Positions 42,854-50,927 of a stretch of DNA of 64,000 nt are shown here, piece after piece. The notes beneath the pieces were generated by a model that saw only the letters and a program-made list of their open reading frames with translations, was not told the origin of the DNA and did not search any database. Positions within the stretch are counted from its first letter, which is position 1. Each line of letters opens with the position of its first letter. The stretch comes from Rhodobacter calidifons (GTDB lineage Bacteria > Pseudomonadota > Alphaproteobacteria > Rhodobacterales > Rhodobacteraceae). Location: positions 124,001 through 188,000 of the forward strand of contig NZ_JAANHS010000001.1 of assembly GCF_011174775.1 (NCBI RefSeq), given 5' to 3'. A program made the translations under genes and the position numbers.

Positions 42854-42895
42854 ACCCGCCCGCAGCCCGAAGCGCACCGCTGACAGGAGAGCGCC

Positions 42896-43084
42896 ATGAC
42901 CGGCTTCCTCACCGGCCTCCTCCGCCTCCGCCGCGGCCCCTGGGAGATGCTGGCCTCGATCCTGATCGCGCTGGGCGTGGTGATGCTGATGCAGCCCTTC
43001 TTCCTCTGGGCCTACACCTGGTCCTTCCTCGTGACGCTGGTCGGCACGGTGATGTTCATCGTCGTCTCGCATTTCCCGGAATAG
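42896..43084 (+). CDS. Small two-helix membrane protein of the sugar/polyol importer operon
   Basis: The 62-residue protein has two predicted membrane helices (about 18-38 and 41-58) and a positively charged N-terminal part. It lies between the permeases and the ATPases and ends one base before the first ATPase, so it is translated with them. Small proteins of this type accompany several polyol/glycerol-type ABC importers with two ATPases. The family cannot be named with confidence. Confidence 0.75.
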   Translation: MTGFLTGLLRLRRGPWEMLASILIALGVVMLMQPFFLWAYTWSFLVTLVGTVMFIVVSHFPE

Positions 43085-43085
43085 C

Positions 43086-44180
43086 ATGGCCGAAATCGTC
43101 ATCCGCAACCTTCGCAAGGACTTCGGCGCCTTCACCGCCGTGAAGGGCTCATCCTTCACCATCAGGGACGGTGAGTTCTTCATGCTGCTTGGCCCTTCCG
43201 GCTGCGGCAAGACCACCACCCTGCGCATGATCGCGGGCCTCGAACTGCCCACTTCGGGCGAGATCCTGATCGACGGCGAGGACGTTTCCCAGAAGCCGGC
43301 CAGCCAGCGCGACATTGCGATGGTGTTCCAGATGTTCGCGCTCTACCCGCACATGAACGTCCGCAAGAACATCGCCTATCCCCTTGTCTCGCAAGGCGTC
43401 CCCAGGGCCGAGGTCCAGCGGAAGGTCGCCGAGGTCGCGAAGATCCTCCGCATCGACCATCTCCTGGACAAGGGCGTCGGCGGCCTGTCGGGGGGCGACC
43501 GTCAGCGCGTGGCGCTGGGGCGGGCGATCGTGCGCAACCCCAAGGCCTTCATGATGGACGAACCCTTGGGCGCGCTGGACGCCGAATTCCGCGAGATCAT
43601 GGCCGAGGAGCTGCGCGCGCTGCACGACCGGATGCACGCGACCACCGTCTACGTCACCCACGACCAGCTGGAGGCGATGCAGATGGGCGACAAGATCGTG
43701 GTGATGAACCACGGCGTCGTCGAACAGTTCGGCACCCCGCAGGACATCTACGACCACCCCGCGACGCTCTTCGTCGCCGACTTCATCGGCAGCCCCGCGA
43801 TGAACTTCCTGCGCTTCGATGGCCAGGCCGCCGCCGGGGCCGGGACGATCACCCTCGGCGACCACACCCAGCCCCTCCCCCGACTTCAGGAACCCGCCGC
43901 CGGAGCCCTCGTCCTCGGCGTCCGCCCCGAACATGTCGCGCTCTCCGACACCGCCCCCCTCAAGGGCCGGATCGAGGCCGTCGAATACCTCGGCACCACC
44001 CAGATCGTCACCCTCTCCACCCCCTTCGGCGCGGTGAAGGCCCGCACGCCCTCCACCCAGCCCGCGCGCGTGGGGGACCTGACCGGCCTTGCCCTGAACA
44101 CCCCGCGCCTGTCGCTCTTCGACGCCACCACCGGCCGCGCCTTCCGCACCGCCGCCAATGCCGGGGTCCATCATGGCTGA
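43086..44180 (+). CDS. ABC sugar/polyol transporter ATPase 1 (MalK/UgpC type)
   Basis: The 364-residue ATPase has Walker A GPSGCGKTT near residues 36-44, signature LSGGDRQRVALGRA, Walker B FMMDEPLGALD, the switch His in TVYVTHDQ, and a C-terminal OB-type (TOBE) regulatory domain from about 240. Its start lies two bases after the small membrane protein; its end overlaps the second ATPase by eight bases. Confidence 0.93.
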   Translation: MAEIVIRNLRKDFGAFTAVKGSSFTIRDGEFFMLLGPSGCGKTTTLRMIAGLELPTSGEILIDGEDVSQKPASQRDIAMVFQMFALYPHMNVRKNIAYPLVSQGVPRAEVQRKVAEVAKILRIDHLLDKGVGGLSGGDRQRVALGRAIVRNPKAFMMDEPLGALDAEFREIMAEELRALHDRMHATTVYVTHDQLEAMQMGDKIVVMNHGVVEQFGTPQDIYDHPATLFVADFIGSPAMNFLRFDGQAAAGAGTITLGDHTQPLPRLQEPAAGALVLGVRPEHVALSDTAPLKGRIEAVEYLGTTQIVTLSTPFGAVKARTPSTQPARVGDLTGLALNTPRLSLFDATTGRAFRTAANAGVHHG

Positions 44181-45165
44181 GGTCACGCTTTCGAACCTGT
44201 CCAAGTCCTACGGCGCCACCCAGGCCCTGAAGGACGTCTCCATGACCATCCCCGACGGTGCCTTCGTCGTCCTCCTCGGCCCGACCGGAGCGGGCAAGAC
44301 CACCACGCTGCGCCTCATCGCCGGCCTCGACAGGCCCGACGCGGGCGACATCCGCATCGACGGCGCATCCGTCCTGGCCGACACCCCCGCCCAGCGTGAC
44401 GTGGCGATGGTGTTCCAGCAATATTCGCTCTACCCCCACCTCACCGTGCGCGAGAACCTGGCCTTCCCGCTGCGCTCGCCCATGATCGCGATGCCGGAAC
44501 GGCAGATCGCGCAAAGGGTGAAGGAAGTCGCCGAAGTCCTTCGCATCCCCCACAAACTCGACAACAAGGCCACCGCGCTTTCGGGGGGCGAGATGCAGCG
44601 CGTCTCCATCGGCCGGGCGCTCGTCCGCAACCCGCGCATCTACCTGATGGACGAACCGCTTTCCTCGCTGGACGCGAAACTCCGCGCCGACCTGCGGATC
44701 GAGCTGAAACGCATCCACGCCGACATGGGCGCGACCTTCCTCTACGTCACCCACGACCAGATCGAGGCGATGACCATGGCCACCCATGTCGGCGTCCTTG
44801 ACCAGGGTCGCCTCGTCCAGTTCGGCACCCCGCGCCAGATCTACGAGGAACCCGTCACCGCCTATGTCGCCTCGCGCCTCGGCCAGCCGCACATCAACCT
44901 GCTGCCCGCCGATGCCTTCGGGGCCGCGCCCCCGAACGCAGCGCAGATCGGCCTGCGTCCCGAGCATATCCATGTCGGCGAGGGGCAGGAGGCCACGATC
45001 CAGCGCATCGAACACCTCGGCGACCAGACCCGCCTGCACCTCGCCCTCGGCCCCCACAGCCTCATCACCCTGACCGAGCCGCACACCCCCCTGAAACCCG
45101 GGCAGACCCTGCACATCCGCCCGCTGAACCCCCTCTGGTTCGACGCCGCAGGCAACCGCATCTGA
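44173..45165 (+). CDS. ABC sugar/polyol transporter ATPase 2 (MalK/UgpC type)
   Basis: The 330-residue ATPase has Walker A GPTGAGKTT, signature LSGGEMQRVSIGRA and Walker B YLMDEPLSSLD, with a shorter C-terminal TOBE domain than its neighbour. Two different MalK-type ATPases in one operon imply a heterodimeric motor, as known for glycerol-type GlpST importers. The start at 44173 was set by homology of MAEVTLSNL to family N-termini. Confidence 0.92.
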   Translation: MAEVTLSNLSKSYGATQALKDVSMTIPDGAFVVLLGPTGAGKTTTLRLIAGLDRPDAGDIRIDGASVLADTPAQRDVAMVFQQYSLYPHLTVRENLAFPLRSPMIAMPERQIAQRVKEVAEVLRIPHKLDNKATALSGGEMQRVSIGRALVRNPRIYLMDEPLSSLDAKLRADLRIELKRIHADMGATFLYVTHDQIEAMTMATHVGVLDQGRLVQFGTPRQIYEEPVTAYVASRLGQPHINLLPADAFGAAPPNAAQIGLRPEHIHVGEGQEATIQRIEHLGDQTRLHLALGPHSLITLTEPHTPLKPGQTLHIRPLNPLWFDAAGNRI

Positions 45166-45177
45166 AAGGCCAAGCCC

Positions 45178-46797
45178 ATGAAACAGTTCATGAACTCCCG
45201 CGAAAGCCTCGTCACCGAAGCCATCGACGGCCTGCTCAGAACCGGCGCGGGCAAGCTGGCGCGGCTTGACGGCTATCCCCATATCCGCGTCCTGATCCGC
45301 ACCGACTGGGACCGCTCCAAGGTCGCCCTCGTCTCCGGCGGCGGGTCCGGCCATGAACCCTCGCACGCCGGTTTCGTCGGGCAGGGGATGCTGACAGCGG
45401 CCGTCTGCGGCGACGTCTTCGCCAGCCCTTCCGTCGATGCCGTGCTGGCCGGCATCCTCGCCGTCACCGGCAAGGCGGGCTGCCTTCTGATCGTCAAGAA
45501 CTACACCGGCGACCGGCTGAACTTCGGCCTCGCCGCCGAGCGCGCCCGCGCCTTCGGGCTCAAGGTCTCCATGGTCATCGTCGATGACGACGTGGCGCTG
45601 CCCGACCTGCCGCAGGCCCGCGGCGTGGCCGGAACCCTCTTCGTCCACAAGATCGCCGGAGCCATGGCCGAATCCGGCGCCGACCTCGACACCATCACCG
45701 CCGCCGCCCAGACCGTCATCAAGGGCGCCGTCTCCATCGGCATGTCGCTGGACACCTGCACCGTCCCCGGCTCTCCCAAGGAGGACCGCATCGGTGCGGG
45801 CAAGGCCGAGCTTGGCCTCGGCATCCATGGCGAGGCCGGGATCGAACAGGTCGATTTCTCCGGCGCGCGGTCGGCCATGCAGATGGTGGCCGGGAAACTT
45901 CTGCCTCACACCGGGCCCGGCGATCATGTGGCGCTCTTGAACAACCTCGGCTCCACAACGCCCCTCGAAATGTCGGTCCTGGCCGAGGAACTCGCCCGCT
46001 CCGCCTTGGGGGCACGCGTCAAATGGATGATCGGCCCCGCCCCGCTGATGACCTCGCTCGACATGCACGGCTTTTCCGTCTCGCTGCTGCCGGTGGACCA
46101 CGCCCAGGTGACCAGCCTCGCCGCGCCCGTCGCCCCCCACGCCTGGCCCGGCCTTTCGCCCTTCGGTCCGGTCGCCGTCCGCCCCCTCCCCGACGGCCTC
46201 GCGCCGATCCAGCCCGTGCCATCCGCCCACCCGGCCCGCCGCGCGCTGATCGAGCGCTGCTGCAAGGCGCTGATCGCCGTCGAATCCGACCTGAACGCGC
46301 TGGACGCCAAGTCCGGCGACGGCGACACCGGCAGCACGCTGGCCGGGGCCGCCAGGGCGCTCCTCGCCGCCCTCGACCGCCTCCCCCTCGCCGACCCGAC
46401 CCAGCTTTACCGCGCCATCGGCATGGAGCTTTCCCAGACCATGGGCGGCTCGTCAGGAGTCCTTCTCGCCATCTTCTTCGCCGCCGCCGGCGACGCCTCC
46501 GCGTCCGGAAAAACCTGGATCGGAGCCCTCACCGCAGGCCTCGACCGCGTGATGCAGGTGGGCGGAGCCGCCCCCGGCCACCGCACCATGATCGACGCGC
46601 TTGCCCCCGCGCTGGCCGCCCTCCCGCAGGGACTGGCCGCCGCAGCCAGGGCCGCCCGCGAGGGCGCCAACGCCACCGCCCAGATGACCCGCGCCAAAGC
46701 CGGGCGAGCGAGCTACCTCGCCGCCGACAAACTCAAGGGCCACAACGATCCGGGGGCCGAGGGCGTGGCGCGGTTGTTCGAGGACTTGGCGAAGTGA
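45178..46797 (+). CDS. Dihydroxyacetone-kinase-family fused DhaK-DhaL kinase
   Basis: The 539-residue protein fuses a DhaK-like domain (about 1-325: SGGGSGHEPSHAGFVG, and a GIHGEAGIE segment with the substrate-binding His) to a DhaL-like ATP domain (about 345-539: LDAKSGDGDTGSTLAGA with the metal-binding Asp residues). This is the ATP-dependent single-chain form. It lies 12 bases after the second importer ATPase, so it probably phosphorylates the imported or oxidised substrate: dihydroxyacetone, or a ketotetrose such as erythrulose. The choice is open. Confidence 0.9.
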   Translation: MKQFMNSRESLVTEAIDGLLRTGAGKLARLDGYPHIRVLIRTDWDRSKVALVSGGGSGHEPSHAGFVGQGMLTAAVCGDVFASPSVDAVLAGILAVTGKAGCLLIVKNYTGDRLNFGLAAERARAFGLKVSMVIVDDDVALPDLPQARGVAGTLFVHKIAGAMAESGADLDTITAAAQTVIKGAVSIGMSLDTCTVPGSPKEDRIGAGKAELGLGIHGEAGIEQVDFSGARSAMQMVAGKLLPHTGPGDHVALLNNLGSTTPLEMSVLAEELARSALGARVKWMIGPAPLMTSLDMHGFSVSLLPVDHAQVTSLAAPVAPHAWPGLSPFGPVAVRPLPDGLAPIQPVPSAHPARRALIERCCKALIAVESDLNALDAKSGDGDTGSTLAGAARALLAALDRLPLADPTQLYRAIGMELSQTMGGSSGVLLAIFFAAAGDASASGKTWIGALTAGLDRVMQVGGAAPGHRTMIDALAPALAALPQGLAAAARAAREGANATAQMTRAKAGRASYLAADKLKGHNDPGAEGVARLFEDLAK

Positions 46798-46849
46798 TCC
46801 AATCCTCTGCGCCTCACCAATCCCATAATCTTCCCCGTCGGATCGGACA

Positions 46850-47512
46850 CTAATCTATCTTTTTCTCTCCAGCCGCAAAACCGATTGCAATCGCCTTGAC
46901 CCTCTCGATTGCCTTCTCCATAAAGAAGTGAAATCGTATCTCGTCTTTTTCACCTTCAGAGAGTCGTTCGTACTCCCAAAGAAGCGCCTTTACTTTGAGA
47001 TACTTTTGATCTCCGGACTCAGTTCGCTTCGTAAAAGAGTATGGAACGGCCCCTAAGACAGCAACTGTAACTCCGCCTAGCGCCTCAATAAATGGATCTA
47101 CGATGTAGCCTTTGCTTTCAAGCGACCGAAATTCACGACTAAGCATTTCGGCTGCTTCTCCGACGCCTATAGTGCGTATTGGATTCCCCATGACTCCTTT
47201 GACCGATTGAAACAACCCACGCTTAGCAGAAGTGTACTGTTGTCCTGCATCAGCGAAGTCAGGCGGATAGGCTTTGAAATATTGCTCAAAGTACCTATGC
47301 GCATAGAAGCCGATCTTCTCTATACCCGCCTCAAATTTCTTGGGCGAACTCGCATTGCCATTAATAATGTACGATTCGACAATCAAAGCCCAGATGTAGG
47401 CTTCCTTTCCAGTAATCAGAAAATCAACACCTTGTTGGCTTTCGTTGGGCCATTTTGCGGGGTTTGATAGGGCTAGTATCCCGTAACCCAATGTCGAAAC
47501 ATCAATCGCCAT
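46850..47512 (-). CDS. Orphan hypothetical protein in AT-richer insert
   Basis: The 220-residue protein has no family I recognise. It begins MAIDVSTLGYGILALSN, is largely helical in appearance with a hydrophobic patch near residues 144-160 (EALGGVTVAVLGAVPYSF), and ends with Lys-rich sequence. The start is firm: GGAGGTGAC directly precedes the ATG. Base composition and codon use are much more AT-rich than in all neighbours, which points to recent transfer. It lies between the kinase operon and the fructose-type region, convergent with the kinase gene. Confidence 0.75.
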   Translation of the reverse strand: MAIDVSTLGYGILALSNPAKWPNESQQGVDFLITGKEAYIWALIVESYIINGNASSPKKFEAGIEKIGFYAHRYFEQYFKAYPPDFADAGQQYTSAKRGLFQSVKGVMGNPIRTIGVGEAAEMLSREFRSLESKGYIVDPFIEALGGVTVAVLGAVPYSFTKRTESGDQKYLKVKALLWEYERLSEGEKDEIRFHFFMEKAIERVKAIAIGFAAGEKKID

Positions 47513-47670
47513 GTCACCTCCAAAGTTGGTTCTGGAACAAGATCATGCCGTCAAACTTCTTGTCAATGCTAACCCCAGAGGCTGGATCGGTCGGTGGTAT
47601 TGCCAAGCTGTTGCGACAGGCCATCGCAAAAGTGCAGCTAAAATCGTCCTTTTCCCACCTATGGAACTCA

Positions 47671-47717
47671 CCTGTTCCCAAATATCCCACGGGGGTCCGG
47701 GGGTGTGAAACCCCCGG
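47671..47717 (+). repeat. Family A repeat, copy 4
   Basis: CCTGTTCCCAAATATCCCAC is followed by a hairpin with arms CCGGGGGT (47697-47704) and ACCCCCGG (47710-47717). The front part is slightly divergent from copies 1 and 2. Confidence 0.7.
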
Positions 47718-47775
47718 CCGCCAGCCAGAGGGGACACCCTTGCGGCCCCCACGCCACCGCCAGCCCAAAGCGCCT

Positions 47776-47813
47776 CCCTCCCCCCTCCGTGGGGGAGGGC
47801 CAGGCCGGGAGGC
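47776..47813. repeat. REP-like element, family C copy 3
   Basis: Arms CCCTCCCCC (47776-47784) and GGGGGAGGG (47791-47799) with tail CAGGCCGGGAGGC. It is the non-coding counterpart of the element inside phnI. Confidence 0.82.
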
Positions 47814-47828
47814 ACCCGTTACCAAGCC

Positions 47829-47887
47829 GTAAACGCCCACACCCAACCCCTTGATTTCAAAAGCCCCGCAAACCGCGCCGCGCGCGG
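47829..47887 (-). repeat. Family F element, copy 2, just 3' of the ROK regulator
   Basis: Ungapped match of 59 bases to 29047-29105 (47 identical by my count). It stands two bases beyond the ROK gene stop in the same orientation that copy 1 has toward ychF. Confidence 0.75.
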
Positions 47888-47889
47888 CG

Positions 47890-49107
47890 CTACCCCTCCC
47901 GCACCGCGGCGTTCTGATCGATCAGGTATCGCTGAGACAGCGGGATCGCCGCCGCCCCCAGCGCCCGCGCATCGGCCCCCACCGTCCCCTCCCGGATCAC
48001 CGGAGGCTCGATCCCCGCCAGGTCCAGCCGCAAGAGTGCCGCCCCCGTCCGCCGCACCAGCTCGGCCCGGACCGCGACCGGCATCCAGCCGTCGATCAGC
48101 ACCGCCTCGATCTCCAGCAAGGCCGCCGCCGCCAGCGTGGCCTGCGCCAGCGCCCCCGCCGCCTGATCCAGCCAGGGCTCCAGCACCCGGTCCGACACCT
48201 CCCAGCGGTCATGCTGGCTCCACAGGTGGTCCGACCCCTCGCCCGCCGCCTCCATCGCCTCGGCCAGGACCGACATCGAGGCCAGGTCGATCAGCCGCCG
48301 CGTGCCGCCCCCCGGGGCAGGCACCTGGATCGACCCCACGGCCGCCGCGTTCCCCGTCCGGCCAAGGTAAAGCTGGCCGTTCATCACCAGCCCCCCGCCG
48401 ATGAAGGTCCCGAAGTAGAAATACAGGAAATCCTTCGGCCGGTCCCCTGTCCCGAAGATCAGCTCCGCCCCGCAGGCCGAGGTCGCGTCGTTCTGGACAT
48501 AGACCGGCAGCCCCACCACCGCCCCCAGTTCGGCGCCCAGATCGCGGTGCCGCCAGGCGTCCATCTCCTCCTGCGGGACGCCCAGCACCGAGACCCAGTT
48601 CCACAACTGGAACGGCATCGCCACGCCCATGCCCATCACCCGCCCCCGCAGCGCGGGCGGCAGTTCCCCGGTCAGCGCCGGGACCGCCTCGCGCACGAAA
48701 CCGACCACCGCGTCCGGCGTGGGATAGCGATAGACCCGCCGCCGCGCCGCCCGCATCCGACCGCGGAAATCGGTCAGCACCAGGTCGGCCGACCGCCGCC
48801 CGACCTTCAGCCCCAGGAAGAACGCCCCCTCGGCGGCCAGCGACATCGGGATCGAGGGCTGACCCACCCGCCCCCGCACCGGCTGCCCGCGTTCCAGCAG
48901 CCGCTCCTCCTCCAGCCCGCGCATGATGACGCTGACGGTCTGCGCCGACAGCCCCGTCATCCGCGCGATGTCCGACTTCGCCAGCGCCCCGTGCCGGCGC
49001 ACCAGCGACAGGACCAGCCGCTCGTTGTGGTCGCGCATGCCCGACTGGTTGGTCCCGCGCACCGCGGCGGGATCGGGAAGGCTGCGGTCGGGCGCGGCAT
49101 CCTGCAT
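47890..49107 (-). CDS. ROK-family transcriptional regulator
   Basis: The 405-residue protein has an N-terminal winged helix-turn-helix (about 25-80, DIARMTGLSAQTVSVIMRGLEEERLL) and a ROK sugar-sensor domain (about 90-400). The sugar-kinase-like domain keeps YVQNDATSACGAELIFG, but the canonical ROK zinc CxCGxxGC motif is absent, as in some regulators. It faces a FucU gene and a fructose-type importer and is the likely local regulator, comparable to the fructose regulators of rhizobia. Confidence 0.88.
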   Translation of the reverse strand: MQDAAPDRSLPDPAAVRGTNQSGMRDHNERLVLSLVRRHGALAKSDIARMTGLSAQTVSVIMRGLEEERLLERGQPVRGRVGQPSIPMSLAAEGAFFLGLKVGRRSADLVLTDFRGRMRAARRRVYRYPTPDAVVGFVREAVPALTGELPPALRGRVMGMGVAMPFQLWNWVSVLGVPQEEMDAWRHRDLGAELGAVVGLPVYVQNDATSACGAELIFGTGDRPKDFLYFYFGTFIGGGLVMNGQLYLGRTGNAAAVGSIQVPAPGGGTRRLIDLASMSVLAEAMEAAGEGSDHLWSQHDRWEVSDRVLEPWLDQAAGALAQATLAAAALLEIEAVLIDGWMPVAVRAELVRRTGAALLRLDLAGIEPPVIREGTVGADARALGAAAIPLSQRYLIDQNAAVREG

Positions 49108-49119
49108 CCGGCGTCTCCC

Positions 49120-49548
49120 TCAGGCCCCGATCACGCCCTTGCGCAGGATCACGTTGGCAAACAGCGCCGTCTCGCTGGTGGCGACCACGGCATGAGCCGT
49201 GCGGATGCGGGGATAAAGCGCCTCGCCCGACAGCGGGACCACCGCCTGACCCGGCGCCATCTCGGCGCACAGCGCGTCGATCTGCCGGTGGATGCCGCCC
49301 GCCTGGCCGGGATCGTTGTTCAGACCGGCCCGGAACATCGCCGCCGGCGCGGCCCGGTCCAGCGGCATCACGGTCAGCACCGCCCGGAGCACCGCCAGAA
49401 CCCCGTGCCCATCGGCCCGCACCAGCCGCCGGGCATGGTCCGCCGCCGGATAGTTGCCGTCCACGATGGCGATCTCGTCGCCATGCCCCATCGCACGCAG
49501 CGTTGCCAGAAACTCCGGCCCCAGCAGGGGCGGAATACCGATCAGCAT
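49120..49548 (-). CDS. RbsD/FucU-family sugar mutarotase
   Basis: The 142-residue protein has the RbsD/FucU fold with GHGDEIAIVDGNYPA near the N-terminus and a late RTAHAVVATSETALFANVILRKGV. These enzymes interconvert anomers or ring forms of pentoses or hexoses after import. GGGGAGG precedes the ATG. It ends 12 bases before the ROK regulator and is divergent from the importer genes. Confidence 0.9.
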   Translation of the reverse strand: MLIGIPPLLGPEFLATLRAMGHGDEIAIVDGNYPAADHARRLVRADGHGVLAVLRAVLTVMPLDRAAPAAMFRAGLNNDPGQAGGIHRQIDALCAEMAPGQAVVPLSGEALYPRIRTAHAVVATSETALFANVILRKGVIGA

Positions 49549-49640
49549 GGCCTCCCCCCTCCTCTCGGGATGGCGCGCCGGAAGCCGGGCTTCCGGTCGT
49601 ATCGCCTCAGACTGCGGTCGGAGGCCGGTTCTGTCAATAA

Positions 49641-49657
49641 TAAATCAGAGTGATTTA
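49641..49657. promoter_or_regulatory. Candidate operator between fucU-like gene and frcB-like gene
   Basis: TAAATCA (49641-49647) and TGATTTA (49651-49657) form a perfect inverted repeat around GAG in an AT-rich patch of this divergent gap. A TTGACG (49664-49669) follows and may be the -35 element of the importer promoter, with only a weak -10. The ROK protein encoded nearby is the obvious binding candidate. Confidence 0.6.
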
Positions 49658-49773
49658 ATTATCTTGACGCAGGGGCGGGAATCGGCTTTTCTGGGCGCTG
49701 TCGCCGGGTCGCTTTGCCCGGCGCACGGATTTCGAAACGGGGGCGAACCTGCCCCCACCTTGGGAGGAAGACC

Positions 49774-50790
49774 ATGAAAGTCATCACCAAAGCCCTTCTG
49801 GGCGCGGGCGCGCTTGCGCTGTCGGCGGGCGTCGCCTCGGCCGAGGGCGTCTCGGCCTGCCTGATCACCAAGACCGACACCAACCCGTTCTTCGTGAAGA
49901 TGAAGGAAGGCGCCGAGGCCAAGGCGGCCGAACTGGGCGTGACGCTGAAATCCTATGCCGGCAAGATCGACGGCGACCACGAAAGCCAGGTGGCCGCGAT
50001 CGAGGCCTGCGTGGCCGACGGCGCCAAGGGCATCCTGATCACCGCCTCGGACACCAAGGCCATCGTCGATTCGGTCAAGGCCGCCCGCGATGCCGGCGTG
50101 CTGGTGATCGCGCTTGACACCCCGCTCGACCCGATCGACGCGGCCGACGCGACCTTCGCGACCGACAACTTCCAGGCGGGCCTGCTGATCGGCCAGTGGG
50201 CCAGGGCGACCCTCGGCGATGCCGCCGCCAACGCCAAGATCGCGATGCTGGACCTGGCGATCAGCCAGCCCTCGGTCGATGTGCTGCGCGACCAGGGCTT
50301 TCTGACCGGCTTCGGCATCGACACCAAGGATCCGAACAAATGGGGCGACGAGGATGACCCGCGCATCGTCGGCAACGAAGTGACCGCCGGCAACGAGGAA
50401 GGCGGCCTGAAGGCGATGGAGGCGCTCCTGGCCAAGGATCCCGACATCAACGTGGTCTATACGATCAACGAACCTTCCGCTGCCGGTGCCTATGAGGCGC
50501 TGAAGGCGGCGGGCAAGGAAGGCGTGCTGATCGTCTCGGTCGATGGCGGATGCCCCGGCGTCAAGGACGTGAAGGACGGCGTGATCGGCGCCACCTCGCA
50601 GCAGTATCCGCTGCTGATGGCGGCTCTCGGCGTCGAAGCCATCGCCAGGTTCGCCGCCGACGGCACCAAACCCGCACCGACCGAAGGCAAGACCTTCTTC
50701 GACACCGGCGTGGCGCTGGTCACCGACAAGCCGGTCGAGGGGGTCGAGTCGATCGACACCGCCAAGGGCATGGAGCTCTGCTGGGGCTGA
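49774..50790 (+). CDS. frcB: Fructose-type ABC transporter binding protein
   Basis: The 338-residue protein has a signal peptide (about 1-23, ending GVASAE) and the family 2 sugar-binding fold, with [19 protein letters not shown] near the start and [19 protein letters not shown]. Length and features match FrcB of the rhizobial FrcBCA fructose/mannose/ribose importer. A GGGAGGA site precedes the ATG. It is followed by two hairpins before the permease. The sugar is inferred from family and neighbours (ROK, FucU). Confidence 0.85.
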   Translation: MKVITKALLGAGALALSAGVASAEGVSACLITKTDTNPFFVKMKEGAEAKAAELGVTLKSYAGKIDGDHESQVAAIEACVADGAKGILITASDTKAIVDSVKAARDAGVLVIALDTPLDPIDAADATFATDNFQAGLLIGQWARATLGDAAANAKIAMLDLAISQPSVDVLRDQGFLTGFGIDTKDPNKWGDEDDPRIVGNEVTAGNEEGGLKAMEALLAKDPDINVVYTINEPSAAGAYEALKAAGKEGVLIVSVDGGCPGVKDVKDGVIGATSQQYPLLMAALGVEAIARFAADGTKPAPTEGKTFFDTGVALVTDKPVEGVESIDTAKGMELCWG

Positions 50791-50807
50791 TCCCGCGAGC
50801 GCCGGGT

Positions 50808-50881
50808 GCAGGCCGCAGTTGATTTGCGGCCTGCCCTGACCGCATTCTGACCGGTGAAGGGCGGCCATCGCGCCGCCCTTC
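50808..50881. terminator. Two successive stem-loops between frcB and frcC
   Basis: First hairpin 50808-50834 with arms GCAGGCCGCA and TGCGGCCTGC around seven bases; second 50856-50881 with arms GAAGGGCGG and CCGCCCTTC. Neither is followed by a T-run. They sit in the 137-base gap after the binding-protein gene, where hairpins usually stabilise or limit the message to favour binding protein. Confidence 0.75.
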
Positions 50882-50927
50882 GCATAACCGGCCCGTCCCA
50901 AACCGGCGGGTCCAGGGGAGGAAACGC

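Larger units (their letters stand above)
47513..47889. other. 377-base gap: AT-richer stretch then three repeat elements
   Basis: Bases 47513-47660 are AT-richer like the orphan gene and probably hold its promoter. After that come a family A, a family C and a family F element in quick order, reaching to the ROK regulator stop. Reading frames that cross the gap are made of repeat sequence; I see no gene here. Confidence 0.6.

Noticed and set aside
39329-46797. Naming the importer as the glycerol transporter GlpVPQST
   Set aside because: The two ATPases and small membrane protein fit, but no glycerol kinase or glycerol-3-phosphate dehydrogenase is present and the binding-protein specificity cannot be read. 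Left as sugar/polyol.
47514-47846. Minus-strand frame of 110 codons upstream of the orphan gene
   Set aside because: More than half is made of family A and C repeat sequence, and there is no ribosome site or recognisable domain. A short real peptide in its last 50 codons cannot be excluded.
46850-47889. Possible insertion sequence or prophage remnant
   Set aside because: No transposase or integrase motif, no terminal inverted repeats and no target duplication could be seen; only composition supports transfer.
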